A DNA stretch of 64,000 bases, from positions 59,698 through 123,697 of the forward strand of contig JAZAUS010000006.1 of assembly GCA_036342255.1 (NCBI GenBank), read 5' to 3'. A program made the position numbers and the translations under genes. Below are positions 26,291 to 33,902 of the stretch, one piece after another. Source of the DNA: RUG11198 sp036342255 (lineage in GTDB: Bacteria > Bacillota_I > Bacilli_A > RF39 > UBA660). The notes under the pieces are model-generated. The model did not search any database. It was not told where the DNA came from and was given only the letters and a program-made list of their open reading frames with translations. The number at the start of each line of letters is the position of its first letter. Positions within the stretch are counted from its first letter, which is position 1.

Positions 26291-26512
26291 ATGAATGGTT
26301 TCTCTTGTTTAATGTTAATATTTAGTTTCTTAATATTTATCGCAGGATTATATTTATTTACAGGACATAAAAATGAATTATTATTATGGAAAGTCCATGA
26401 TATAAAAAAATTTACTAAAGAAGAAACAAAAAATGTTGGTAAATGGACTATGATAACTAGTATTATTCCCTTCATAATAGCAATTATAGGCTTAATATTT
26501 AATATTAATTAA
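26291..26512 (+). CDS. Small two-helix membrane protein
   Basis: A 73-residue protein with two hydrophobic segments (about 3-24 and 52-72) joined by a polar loop (HDIKKFTKEETKNVGKWTM). No family is recognised with confidence. AAGGAG lies 13 bases before the ATG. It forms a short cluster with the three preceding small genes. Confidence 0.5.
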   Translation: MNGFSCLMLIFSFLIFIAGLYLFTGHKNELLLWKVHDIKKFTKEETKNVGKWTMITSIIPFIIAIIGLIFNIN

Positions 26513-26530
26513 TTATAAAGTGGTGATATA

Positions 26531-27265
26531 ATGAAAAATAAAAGAAAACTATTATATATAACAATAATAATTACAATTATTATATTATTACTAGCAAGTA
26601 TATTTTATTCATATATAAACAACTACTATAAAGCTGATACGAATATAAAAGAATACTTAAAAAGTAGTAATAATGTTAAAGTAAGTAAAAATAATAATTA
26701 TTATTATTTTGATGGTAAAAGTGAAGATAAAGCTATCATATTTTATCCAGGTGGAAAAGTTGAATATACAGCTTATGCCCCTATATTACACAAATTATCA
26801 GAAAATGGTATAGATTGTTTTCTTATAAAAATGCCATTTAATCTAGCCATTTTAAACAAAAATGCTGCTGACAGCATTATTAAAAAGTATAAATACAAAT
26901 ACTGGTATTTAGCTGGCCATTCCTTAGGAGGCGTAGCAGCATCTACATATACACATGATAATAAAGATAAAGTATCAGGCCTAATACTATTAGCATCTTA
27001 TCCAAATAAAACAATAGATAATAAAACAAAACTATTATCCATATATGGAACTAATGATGGAGTACTTGACTTAGAAAAATATAAACAAAGTAAAAAGTAT
27101 TGGAGTAAGAAAAATAAAGAATTTATTATATATGGAGCTAATCATTCAGGATTTGGTAACTATGGACATCAATCAGGAGATAAAAAAGCCCTTATTACCA
27201 ATGAACAGCAACAACAAGAAACAATTGATTTTATTATTAATAGAATAGGAGATGTCTTTAAATGA
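26531..27265 (+). CDS. Membrane-anchored alpha/beta hydrolase
   Basis: A 244-residue alpha/beta hydrolase with an N-terminal anchor (about 6-28). The catalytic triad is visible: the nucleophile elbow GHSLGG, Asp of GTNDG and His of ANHSGFG. IIFYPGGKVEYTAYAPIL holds the oxyanion region. The fold fits the dienelactone-like hydrolase_5 group; the substrate is unknown and the active site probably faces outside. It overlaps the next gene by four bases (ATGA). Confidence 0.75.
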   Translation: MKNKRKLLYITIIITIIILLLASIFYSYINNYYKADTNIKEYLKSSNNVKVSKNNNYYYFDGKSEDKAIIFYPGGKVEYTAYAPILHKLSENGIDCFLIKMPFNLAILNKNAADSIIKKYKYKYWYLAGHSLGGVAASTYTHDNKDKVSGLILLASYPNKTIDNKTKLLSIYGTNDGVLDLEKYKQSKKYWSKKNKEFIIYGANHSGFGNYGHQSGDKKALITNEQQQQETIDFIINRIGDVFK

Positions 27266-27708
27266 AAAAACTCTATATATACTATAGCTATACCGGTAAC
27301 GGAGACAAAGTAGCCAACTATTTAAAAAACAAAAACTATGATATTAGAAAAATAGAAGTAGAAAAACCATTGCCAAATAATTTTCTATTAAGCATGATTA
27401 TAGGTGGCTATAAAGCCATGATAAATTATAAAGAGAAACTAATTAGCTTTAATAATGATATATCAGAATATGATCATATAGCTATTGGTTCACCCATCTG
27501 GAATGATAGATTATCATCCCCAATAACTACCGCCTTAACCAAATTAGATTTAAACAATAAAGAACTAACTTTTATTCTTTATAGCGGTAGCGGAACTAAT
27601 AAAAAAGCAACTAGCTATATTAATAATACATATCCTACTTCTAAAATAATAAACTTAAAAACACCAAAAAAATTAAACGAAGAACTAGAAAAACTAAAAA
27701 GAATATAA
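27262..27708 (+). CDS. Flavodoxin-like protein
   Basis: A 148-residue flavodoxin-fold protein. The FMN phosphate loop YYSYTGNGDKVANYL is at 8-22, and IGSPIWNDRLSSP contributes to the isoalloxazine site. The C-terminal GSGTNKKA fits the fold. Overlap with the hydrolase gene suggests coupled translation. Small flavodoxins transfer electrons; the partner is unknown. Confidence 0.75.
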   Translation: MKKLYIYYSYTGNGDKVANYLKNKNYDIRKIEVEKPLPNNFLLSMIIGGYKAMINYKEKLISFNNDISEYDHIAIGSPIWNDRLSSPITTALTKLDLNNKELTFILYSGSGTNKKATSYINNTYPTSKIINLKTPKKLNEELEKLKRI

Positions 27709-27741
27709 ATATATATACTTAAATAAGTGGAGGAATTTATA

Positions 27742-28200
27742 ATGAAATGTAGTAAATGTGGAGCAGATAATGATATAAATAATATTTATTGTATAAAATG
27801 TGGAAATGAATTAAAAAAAGAAAATATATCTACGATAAGTGGAACAAATAATACAACTATAGATGATAATTTAAAAAAAGATGATAATTTAAAAAAAGAT
27901 GATAATAAAACAGCCAATATATTAGGAATTATTTCTTTAATACTGTTCTTTTTAAGTTCAACAATTTTAAGTAGTTTATCTAGTAACCTACCAGAACAAT
28001 CAAAAAGTACTATTTCATCACTTGGTGGACTTTGTCCAATGATAGGAATTGTAATTATGATAATTGGAAGAATAAAATATCCAGAAAATAAATTCTTAAA
28101 AGGTGTAATGTGGAGTATGATAATAGCAATTGCATTAGTAGTACTATTAATAATGTTATTTGTTGGAATGTGTTATGGATTAATAAACTATGAAGGATGA
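27742..28200 (+). CDS. Zinc-ribbon membrane protein, first of tandem pair
   Basis: A 152-residue protein. An N-terminal zinc ribbon (CSKCGADNDINNIYCIKCG) is followed by a short repeat (DDNLKKDDNLKKDD) and two transmembrane helices (about 62-80 and 120-145) with GGLCPMIGIVIMIIGRIKYP between. The start is ATG 27742, eight bases after GGAGG. A close paralog follows. It ends in TGA, which helps show that UGA is a stop here. Confidence 0.7.
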   Translation: MKCSKCGADNDINNIYCIKCGNELKKENISTISGTNNTTIDDNLKKDDNLKKDDNKTANILGIISLILFFLSSTILSSLSSNLPEQSKSTISSLGGLCPMIGIVIMIIGRIKYPENKFLKGVMWSMIIAIALVVLLIMLFVGMCYGLINYEG

Positions 28201-28242
28201 TATTATTTAATAATATCAAATAATAAAAAAGGAGAACCTATT

Positions 28243-28707
28243 ATGAAATGTAGTAAATGTGGAACAGATAATGATATAAATAATTCCTATTGCACAAAAT
28301 GTGGTCAAAAACTAATTAATGATAATAATAACTCACGAGAATTAATTGTTGTTGAAGAAAAAAAGAATAGTTTTTCTATAGAAGGCAAAAAAATAGAAAA
28401 CAAAAATGATATAGAAGAAGCTAAAAAATTAGGAAACATTTCTTTAGGATTATTCTTTTTAGTACCAATTATTTCAAGCTTATTATCTGCTATATTTCCA
28501 CCACTTGCACTCTTAAGTGGGTTATGTCCTATGGCTGGAATAGTAATTTTGATAATAGGAAGAGTAAAATATCCAGAGGATAAATTCTTAAAAGGAATTA
28601 TGTGGGGGATTATAGTATGCATTATTCTAGCCATAATATCAATGATATTATTTACTATTTGGTGTTATGTAACATGTAGTAGTATTGATTTAAGTGGATG
28701 TGATTAA
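28243..28707 (+). CDS. Zinc-ribbon membrane protein, second of tandem pair
   Basis: A 154-residue paralog of the preceding protein: zinc ribbon CSKCGTDNDINNSYCTKCG, charged linker, two helices and the conserved GLCPMAGIVILIIGRVKYP. It ends in a Cys-containing tail. The linker is unrelated, so only the ribbon and membrane parts are under common constraint. Function unknown. Confidence 0.7.
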   Translation: MKCSKCGTDNDINNSYCTKCGQKLINDNNNSRELIVVEEKKNSFSIEGKKIENKNDIEEAKKLGNISLGLFFLVPIISSLLSAIFPPLALLSGLCPMAGIVILIIGRVKYPEDKFLKGIMWGIIVCIILAIISMILFTIWCYVTCSSIDLSGCD

Positions 28708-28708
28708 T

Positions 28709-29401
28709 ATGATAATTCCAAAAATGAAAATACCTTTATATGGAATAATAATAGTATTATCTATATTTATAGGTATGTTATATATATATTTAGCATTAAA
28801 AAAGAATAAAAATAATAAAAAAGAAATTTGTTACTATTATATGATATATATAGTATTTGCCATCATATGTGGAAAGATGTATACATTACTAATTTATGGC
28901 CTTGAAGAATCAATATGGGAAGTAGGCTTATCAGCATATGGAGGATTAATTGGCGTAGTAATAGGTTCTATAATATTTGAAAAAATAGTATATTGTAAAA
29001 AAGAAATAATTAAATACACAATTCTATCTTTACCATTAGTATATGGTTTAACAAAAATAGCTTGTTTCATATCCGGATGCTGTACTGGAATACCTTATAA
29101 CGGACCATTTAAAGTAATATATAGAAATGGCTTGAACATAGGTCAATTTCCCATCCAAATAGTTGAAACAATAGTCTCTTTATTATTATTTTATATCTGT
29201 CATAAAAATAGAAATAAAAAAAATATTACATATATAACTCTAATATTAGTCTCAATTATAAAATTCTTATTAGATTTTTTAAGATATGAACATATAAAAA
29301 TATTTCTAAGTAGAAATCAAATATTTAGTATCTTTCTAATTATTACAATCATTATAATAAGAAAATATAGATTAATTGATAAAATAAAATTTCAGAACTA
29401 A
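28709..29401 (+). CDS. Prolipoprotein diacylglyceryl transferase-like membrane protein
   Basis: A 230-residue protein with about six helices. The segments SAYGGLIGVVIGS, LTKIACFISGCCTGIPYNGP and GQFPIQIVETIVSL fit the Lgt-like family (HGG, the RxG-C loop and FPxQxxE). In true Lgt an Arg and His help transfer diacylglycerol to lipobox Cys. Here the usual HGG His is Tyr and the RIGC Arg is Lys, so catalysis may differ. ATG 28709 follows GTGGATGTGATT. Confidence 0.65.
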   Translation: MIIPKMKIPLYGIIIVLSIFIGMLYIYLALKKNKNNKKEICYYYMIYIVFAIICGKMYTLLIYGLEESIWEVGLSAYGGLIGVVIGSIIFEKIVYCKKEIIKYTILSLPLVYGLTKIACFISGCCTGIPYNGPFKVIYRNGLNIGQFPIQIVETIVSLLLFYICHKNRNKKNITYITLILVSIIKFLLDFLRYEHIKIFLSRNQIFSIFLIITIIIIRKYRLIDKIKFQN

Positions 29402-29418
29402 ATACTAGTTCTTTTTCT
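29394..29418 (+). terminator. Rho-independent terminator
   Basis: AGAACTA and TAGTTCT form a 7-bp stem over the stop codon, with a T5 tail. Confidence 0.65.
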
Positions 29419-29479
29419 AATATATAATATAAATAATATAAAAAAATATGTTATAATATAAGAAATTAGAGGTGATATT

Positions 29480-30115
29480 TTGAAAAAAAATAAACTAATA
29501 TTATTTGATTGGGGAAATATAGTTGAAGTAACTTCATTTACTAAGAATAAGTATACATGTAATGATGCTTTTCAAGACTTATTTAAAGCATGTGGCTATA
29601 AAGGAGATAAAATAATATTTAAAAACTTAGGCAGCTATAAAATATCTTCTATACCTAATATAAAAAAATTTGAAAAAACCTTTAATGAAATAAAAAAAGA
29701 ATTCAATCTTAACGTAGATTTTAAAAAATTTGTAGAATTATATAATTATTATTTTGATAAAATAGATTATTATAAAGATGTTAGAGATTATGAAGTATCA
29801 TTAAAAGATAAATGCTACATTGGCATTTTCTCTAATTTAACTATCTTTGATAAAAAAAGATTAGATAAACAAGTAGGTTTAAATAATTATGATTATGTAT
29901 TTCTATCATTTGAACTTAATGATAGAAAACCCAGTCAACAAATATATGAAACAGTATCTAAGAAAGTACCCTTTAGTAATGAGGATATATTGTTTATAGA
30001 TGATAGACAAGATAATATAGAAATGGCTAAAAATATAGGTTGGAATACTTTACAAGCGACTGGATTAGAATTGGACATAATAAAAGAAGAATGTGAGAAA
30101 TTTATAAATAATTAG
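29480..30115 (+). CDS. HAD-superfamily hydrolase
   Basis: A 211-residue HAD class IA enzyme. Motif I is LFDWGNIVEV, motif II GIFSNLT, motif III KPSQQ and motif IV ILFIDDRQDNIEMAKNIGW. The second Asp of motif I is replaced (DWGN), as in the DxGNV branch that includes epoxide-hydrolase-type and pyrimidine phosphatase relatives. TTG start at canonical distance from GAGGTGAT. The substrate is unknown. It is one of five HAD genes in this window. Confidence 0.8.
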   Translation: MKKNKLILFDWGNIVEVTSFTKNKYTCNDAFQDLFKACGYKGDKIIFKNLGSYKISSIPNIKKFEKTFNEIKKEFNLNVDFKKFVELYNYYFDKIDYYKDVRDYEVSLKDKCYIGIFSNLTIFDKKRLDKQVGLNNYDYVFLSFELNDRKPSQQIYETVSKKVPFSNEDILFIDDRQDNIEMAKNIGWNTLQATGLELDIIKEECEKFINN

Positions 30116-30136
30116 GAAGGCTTTCAGGTGGTAATA

Positions 30137-30634
30137 ATGGTTTATACAAGTAGTTATAACGATTGTAAAAATAATTCGTGGCATACTTTATCAATTTCTA
30201 AGGATATGGGGAAAGATGCTAATTATTTAGGAGATTATTATTTAAAATTAGCACCTAAAGAATCTTTTTTTAGAGTATGGCGTAATAATACAGGAAAGAT
30301 ATCTGAAAAAGATAATAATGAATATTATATTCGCGAATTTTATTATAATGTACTAAAGGATTTAGATCCAAGAGAAGTATATCATGAGATTGATAATTCA
30401 ATATTATTATGTTATGAACAAAATAATAAATTTTGTCATAGACATATAGTAGCAGCATGGTTAGAATTATTTTTAAATATAGATATATTGGAAGTAAAAG
30501 TCGATAATAATGGTATTGATATAGTAGATAAACCTAGTTATATAAAAGATTATTTAATGAAAGTTATAAAAGAATCTATGAATATAGCTGATAATGTTAC
30601 TATAAACAAAATATATAAAAAGAAGAAAAGGTAA
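30137..30634 (+). CDS. DUF488-like protein
   Basis: A 165-residue protein. LLCYEQNNKFCHRHIVAAWL matches the DUF488 core (Cys, Glu and Cys-His-Arg). The N-terminus (TSSYNDCKNNSW) fits as well. The family is conserved but functionally undefined. ATG 30137 follows AGGTGGTAAT; the GTG nine bases upstream overlaps that site. The tail is Lys-rich. Confidence 0.6.
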   Translation: MVYTSSYNDCKNNSWHTLSISKDMGKDANYLGDYYLKLAPKESFFRVWRNNTGKISEKDNNEYYIREFYYNVLKDLDPREVYHEIDNSILLCYEQNNKFCHRHIVAAWLELFLNIDILEVKVDNNGIDIVDKPSYIKDYLMKVIKESMNIADNVTINKIYKKKKR

Positions 30635-30643
30635 TAAATAATT

Positions 30644-31138
30644 ATGAATAATAAAAAAATATATATAATAGGACCAGTAGGCAGTGGCAAAACTACTTTT
30701 GCCACCAATTTATCAAATAAATATAATATTAAATATTATGAATTAGATAAAGTAGCTTGGGATGATGATAATGGACATATTAAAAGAACAGATGAAGAAG
30801 TCCAAAAACTACTTAATGATATTATAAAAAATGATTCTTGGATTATTGAAGATGTTGGTAGAAATAAGTTTAAATTAGCTAGAGATAATGCAGATATTAT
30901 ATACTATATAAAATTACCAAGATTAAAATCATATTATAGAGTAAGTAAAAGATGGCTAAAACAAAAACTTGGTATAGAAAGATATAATTATCCACCAACA
31001 ATAAAACAATGGCTTTACTATATATCAACTGTAAATTCATATTATAAAAAAGAACAAAATAAAATAAATAACCTACAAGAACATAAGGATAAACTTATAT
31101 ATGTTAATAAAAAAAAGATTAAAGAAATATTAAGATAA
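30644..31138 (+). CDS. P-loop kinase, topology-modulation-protein type
   Basis: A 164-residue P-loop protein. Walker A is GPVGSGKTT at the N-terminus, followed by YELDKVAWDDD and IIEDVGRN, and a LID-like RVSKRWLKQKLG. This pattern is seen in the adenylate-kinase-like topology modulation proteins (FlaR-like). The substrate is not established. It starts ten bases after the DUF488-like gene. Confidence 0.7.
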   Translation: MNNKKIYIIGPVGSGKTTFATNLSNKYNIKYYELDKVAWDDDNGHIKRTDEEVQKLLNDIIKNDSWIIEDVGRNKFKLARDNADIIYYIKLPRLKSYYRVSKRWLKQKLGIERYNYPPTIKQWLYYISTVNSYYKKEQNKINNLQEHKDKLIYVNKKKIKEILR

Positions 31139-31152
31139 ATAGAGGTGATTCT

Positions 31153-31950
31153 ATGTATTCTATTAAAAATGAAAAAGATATACCTAATATATTAAAATAT
31201 CACAGGGCCAAAGACATGGTAAATATAATGAAATACTTTCCAGACTTAAGCCCTATAGATAATCTAGTAATAATTAAAGATAAAAATGATTATCTAAAAA
31301 ATAAAGATAAATTAGAAGGATTAACAAGTATTAGAAATGGTAACCCGACAAATGAATATTGCATGAAATCTATACCAGTAAAAGAGATAAATCCCAATAT
31401 ATTAGAAGTAATAGATGAAATAAAAAAAGAAAACAAAAAAGGAGTTTTAATATTATTTCATCTAAATACATTACCAACAGAAAGATATCAAAGATATGCC
31501 GGTATAAGTGTAGGAGTATCCCTAGGTAATAACATCTATATAGATGCCGTAGGTCAAGGATTTGATGGAAGAGAAGTATTAAAAGGAATATGTTGCCATG
31601 AAAGATATATCATTCCTTGGACTGATATAAGATATATAAACATTAATAACTTTAACGATTATAATACTTATATTATAACTAATAATAATTATCTAAAAAC
31701 AAGAGAAGAAAGAATTAGTTATTTAGAAAGCTGTGGATTATCTAAAGATATATTAGAAAATAGTATTCCCAAATCTTATAAAAGAATACCAGATTTTATA
31801 TGGCTAGACATAATTAAAAATATAATTAAACCACTAGAAAAAGAAGAAGATTTATTAAGAAGTTATAAATTTACAGAATTTAACTTAAGTGGACACACAG
31901 AAGGAAAAAGATTTAGACCATGGCAAATGGTTGATGATAAAAGAATGTAG
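31153..31950 (+). CDS. Uncharacterised protein
   Basis: A 265-residue protein not recognised. It has no signal or membrane segment. Notable motifs are GISVGVSLGNNIYIDAVGQG, CCHERYIIPWTDIRY and, at the end, FNLSGHTEGKRFRPWQMVD. The middle has a repeated acidic/hydrophobic pattern consistent with an alpha/beta fold. It has its own GAGGTGATTC site. Conserved His, Cys and Arg residues hint at an enzyme (inference). Confidence 0.55.
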   Translation: MYSIKNEKDIPNILKYHRAKDMVNIMKYFPDLSPIDNLVIIKDKNDYLKNKDKLEGLTSIRNGNPTNEYCMKSIPVKEINPNILEVIDEIKKENKKGVLILFHLNTLPTERYQRYAGISVGVSLGNNIYIDAVGQGFDGREVLKGICCHERYIIPWTDIRYININNFNDYNTYIITNNNYLKTREERISYLESCGLSKDILENSIPKSYKRIPDFIWLDIIKNIIKPLEKEEDLLRSYKFTEFNLSGHTEGKRFRPWQMVDDKRM

Positions 31951-31970
31951 AGAATTAGGTTATGAAATAA

Positions 31971-32690
31971 ATGAAAGAAATAAATTCAATTAATAACTTT
32001 AGAGTAGTACAATGGCTAAAATTAAAAGATAAGAATAATAGAAATAGCCAGAAACTATTTATGGTTGAAGGATATAATTTAATACAAGAAGCCTATAAAA
32101 CAAATAGTTTAAAAGAAATAATTACTACAGAAGATAACTGTGAATTTGATATACCAACATTTAAAGTAAGAAAAGATATTATGAAAAAAATATCTTCTTT
32201 AGCAACACCACATAAAATGATAGGGGTATGCTATCAAAAAGAAGCAAAAAAATATGGTAATAATATATTATTAGTAGATAAAATACATCATCCTGGTAAT
32301 TTAGGAACAATAATAAGAAGTGCTGTAGCGTTTAATGTAGATACTATTGTTATAAATGATAGTGTTGATGTATATAATCAAAAAGTAATTCAAGCAACCC
32401 AAGGAATGATATTTCATATAAATATTATTAAATCATCATTAATAGAGTTTATTAATAAAATAAAAAAAGATAATTATCAAATAATTGGTACTGATGTAAG
32501 AGAAGGAATTAGTTTAGATAAATTTAAACCTATTAAAAAACATGCCTTATTAATCGGTAATGAAGGTAATGGATTAGATGATGATATATTAAATAAATGT
32601 GATACTAAAATAAATATTGAAATGAATAAGAATTGTGAATCTCTAAATGTTGGAGTAGCTACAGGAATTATTCTATTCTATCTAAAATAG
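31971..32690 (+). CDS. SpoU/TrmH-family RNA methyltransferase
   Basis: A 239-residue SPOUT methyltransferase. FMVEGYNLIQEAY is the N-terminal substrate-binding part. The knot has LLVDKIHHPGNLGTIIRSAV (motif 1), LLIGNEGNGLDDDIL (motif 2) and NCESLNVGVATGIILF (motif 3, SAM binding). It adds 2'-O-methyl to rRNA or tRNA; the exact site is unknown. The ribosome binding site is weak. Confidence 0.9.
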   Translation: MKEINSINNFRVVQWLKLKDKNNRNSQKLFMVEGYNLIQEAYKTNSLKEIITTEDNCEFDIPTFKVRKDIMKKISSLATPHKMIGVCYQKEAKKYGNNILLVDKIHHPGNLGTIIRSAVAFNVDTIVINDSVDVYNQKVIQATQGMIFHINIIKSSLIEFINKIKKDNYQIIGTDVREGISLDKFKPIKKHALLIGNEGNGLDDDILNKCDTKINIEMNKNCESLNVGVATGIILFYLK

Positions 32691-32726
32691 AATATTTAAT
32701 AATAAAATAGAAAAGGAGAGTGTATT

Positions 32727-33062
32727 ATGATACATAAAATGAATTTAAATGATAAACCATTCAATAGTATAGAGGATGGTTCTAAAACAGTAGAGTTATG
32801 CTTAAATGATGAAAAAAGTCAACAATTAAAGGTAAAGGACTATATAGAATTTACTAATAGAGAGAATTCAAGAAAGATAATGACTGAGATTATAGATTTG
32901 CATAAATATCCATCTTTTGAAGAACTATTTAAACATTTTGATAAAAAAGATCTAGGTTATGCTGAAGACGAGATTGCAAATCCAGCTGATATGGAAGCAT
33001 TCTATTCAAAAGAAGAACAAGATAAGTATGGGGTTGTAGGAATTAAAATAAAAAAATTATAA
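32727..33062 (+). CDS. ASCH-domain protein
   Basis: A 111-residue ASCH protein: KPFNSIEDGSKTVELCLNDE, QQLKVKDYIEFTN, then YGVVGIKIKKL. ASCH is a PUA-like fold that likely binds RNA or nucleotides; some members are RNA amidohydrolases. A second ASCH protein lies at 59047-59382. The AAGGAGAGTG site fixes the start. The specific role is unknown. Confidence 0.75.
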   Translation: MIHKMNLNDKPFNSIEDGSKTVELCLNDEKSQQLKVKDYIEFTNRENSRKIMTEIIDLHKYPSFEELFKHFDKKDLGYAEDEIANPADMEAFYSKEEQDKYGVVGIKIKKL

Positions 33063-33097
33063 TATTATTTATATAATTATGAAGGGGAGTATTTATA

Positions 33098-33661
33098 ATG
33101 AGTCATATTGAATATGAGGTAAGAGTATTAGAAATAAATGTAAAAGAAATACAAAAAAGACTGGAAGAATTAAATGCAATACTCGTTGAAGACGTATTTC
33201 AAAAAAGATATGTCTATGATTTTAAACCAGCTATTCCTGAAAAATGGATCAGGTTAAGAACTAATGGCAAGAAAAGCACTTTAACTATTAAAAATATTGA
33301 AAAATCAACTATAGATGGTACTAAAGAAGTGGAAATAGAAGTATCTGATTTTGATTTAACCAATGAAATATTAAATGAATTAGGTTATAATGCTAGAGGT
33401 ATACAAGAAAATAAAAGAATTAAATATGATTTAAATTGTGTGGAAGTGGATATAGATACATGGCCTATGATACCTACATATCTTGAAATAGAAGGTTCAA
33501 GTGAAGAAGAAGTATTTAACACATTAGATTTGCTAGGAATTGATAAAAAAGATGCTACATCTCTTGATGTTCAAAGTATATATAAAGAGATATATGATAT
33601 AGATATAAAGACAAATCCTAATTTATCATTTGAAAAATCTTTAACTAAAAAAAAGAAATAA
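33098..33661 (+). CDS. CYTH-domain protein
   Basis: A 187-residue CYTH fold: EYEVRVLEIN at the N-terminus, then WIRLRTNGKKSTLTIKNIE, EVEIEVSDF and a VEVDIDTWPMIPTYLEIEG strand. The alternating acidic and basic strands line the triphosphate tunnel of class IV adenylate cyclases, thiamine triphosphatases and inorganic triphosphatases. The substrate cannot be chosen from sequence. It is followed by a long leader to an ABC exporter. Confidence 0.8.
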   Translation: MSHIEYEVRVLEINVKEIQKRLEELNAILVEDVFQKRYVYDFKPAIPEKWIRLRTNGKKSTLTIKNIEKSTIDGTKEVEIEVSDFDLTNEILNELGYNARGIQENKRIKYDLNCVEVDIDTWPMIPTYLEIEGSSEEEVFNTLDLLGIDKKDATSLDVQSIYKEIYDIDIKTNPNLSFEKSLTKKKK

Positions 33662-33670
33662 TATATAGTA

Positions 33671-33699
33671 TTTACAAATAGAGTAGAATATGATATAAT
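33671..33699 (+). promoter_or_regulatory. Promoter of the ABC exporter leader
   Basis: TTTACA and TATAAT are separated by exactly 17 bp. Transcription would start near 33706, giving a leader of about 195 nt before the exporter gene. Confidence 0.7.
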
Positions 33700-33769
33700 T
33701 AACTTGTAGTAATTCAATTCGACCATTCGCGTTTTACTAACAGATAAACTATATAGGTTTAGAGGAATA

Positions 33770-33843
33770 ATGAAGAGTCTCAAGAATCTCTTCATGAATG
33801 GCAAAAAACACACTATAGTTGTGGTGTTTTTGTTATTCATGAA
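33770..33843 (+). promoter_or_regulatory. Candidate attenuator with alternative hairpins
   Basis: Hairpin 1 pairs ATGAAGAG (33770-33777) with CTCTTCAT (33788-33795). Hairpin 2 pairs TTCATGAAT (33791-33799) with ATTCATGAA (33835-33843) and contains an inner AAAAACAC/GTGTTTTT stem with a T run (33804-33831). Positions 33791-33795 are needed by both, so they exclude each other. Confidence 0.55.
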
Positions 33844-33859
33844 AGGAGGTTCTTTTTAA
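33770..33859 (+). CDS. 29-residue leader peptide before ABC exporter
   Basis: A short reading frame with an AGAGG site four bases before the ATG. It encodes a basic N-terminus (MKSLKNLFMNGKKHT) and a hydrophobic C-terminal half (IVVVFLLFMKGGSF), ending in TAA 44 bases before the exporter start. Its codons cover two mutually exclusive hairpins, so translation would decide which RNA fold forms. Ribosome-mediated attenuation with a leader peptide is known for bmrB-bmrCD in Bacillus. The match in layout, not in sequence, supports the same idea here. Confidence 0.6.
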   Translation: MKSLKNLFMNGKKHTIVVVFLLFMKGGSF

Positions 33860-33887
33860 ATTAATACCACGACAACAGTGTATTAAT
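33860..33887 (+). promoter_or_regulatory. Hairpin just before the exporter ribosome binding site
   Basis: ATTAATAC and GTATTAAT form an 8-bp stem. It ends three bases before the GGAGG of the ABC exporter gene. Confidence 0.5.
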
Positions 33888-33902
33888 AATGGAGGTATAT
33901 TT

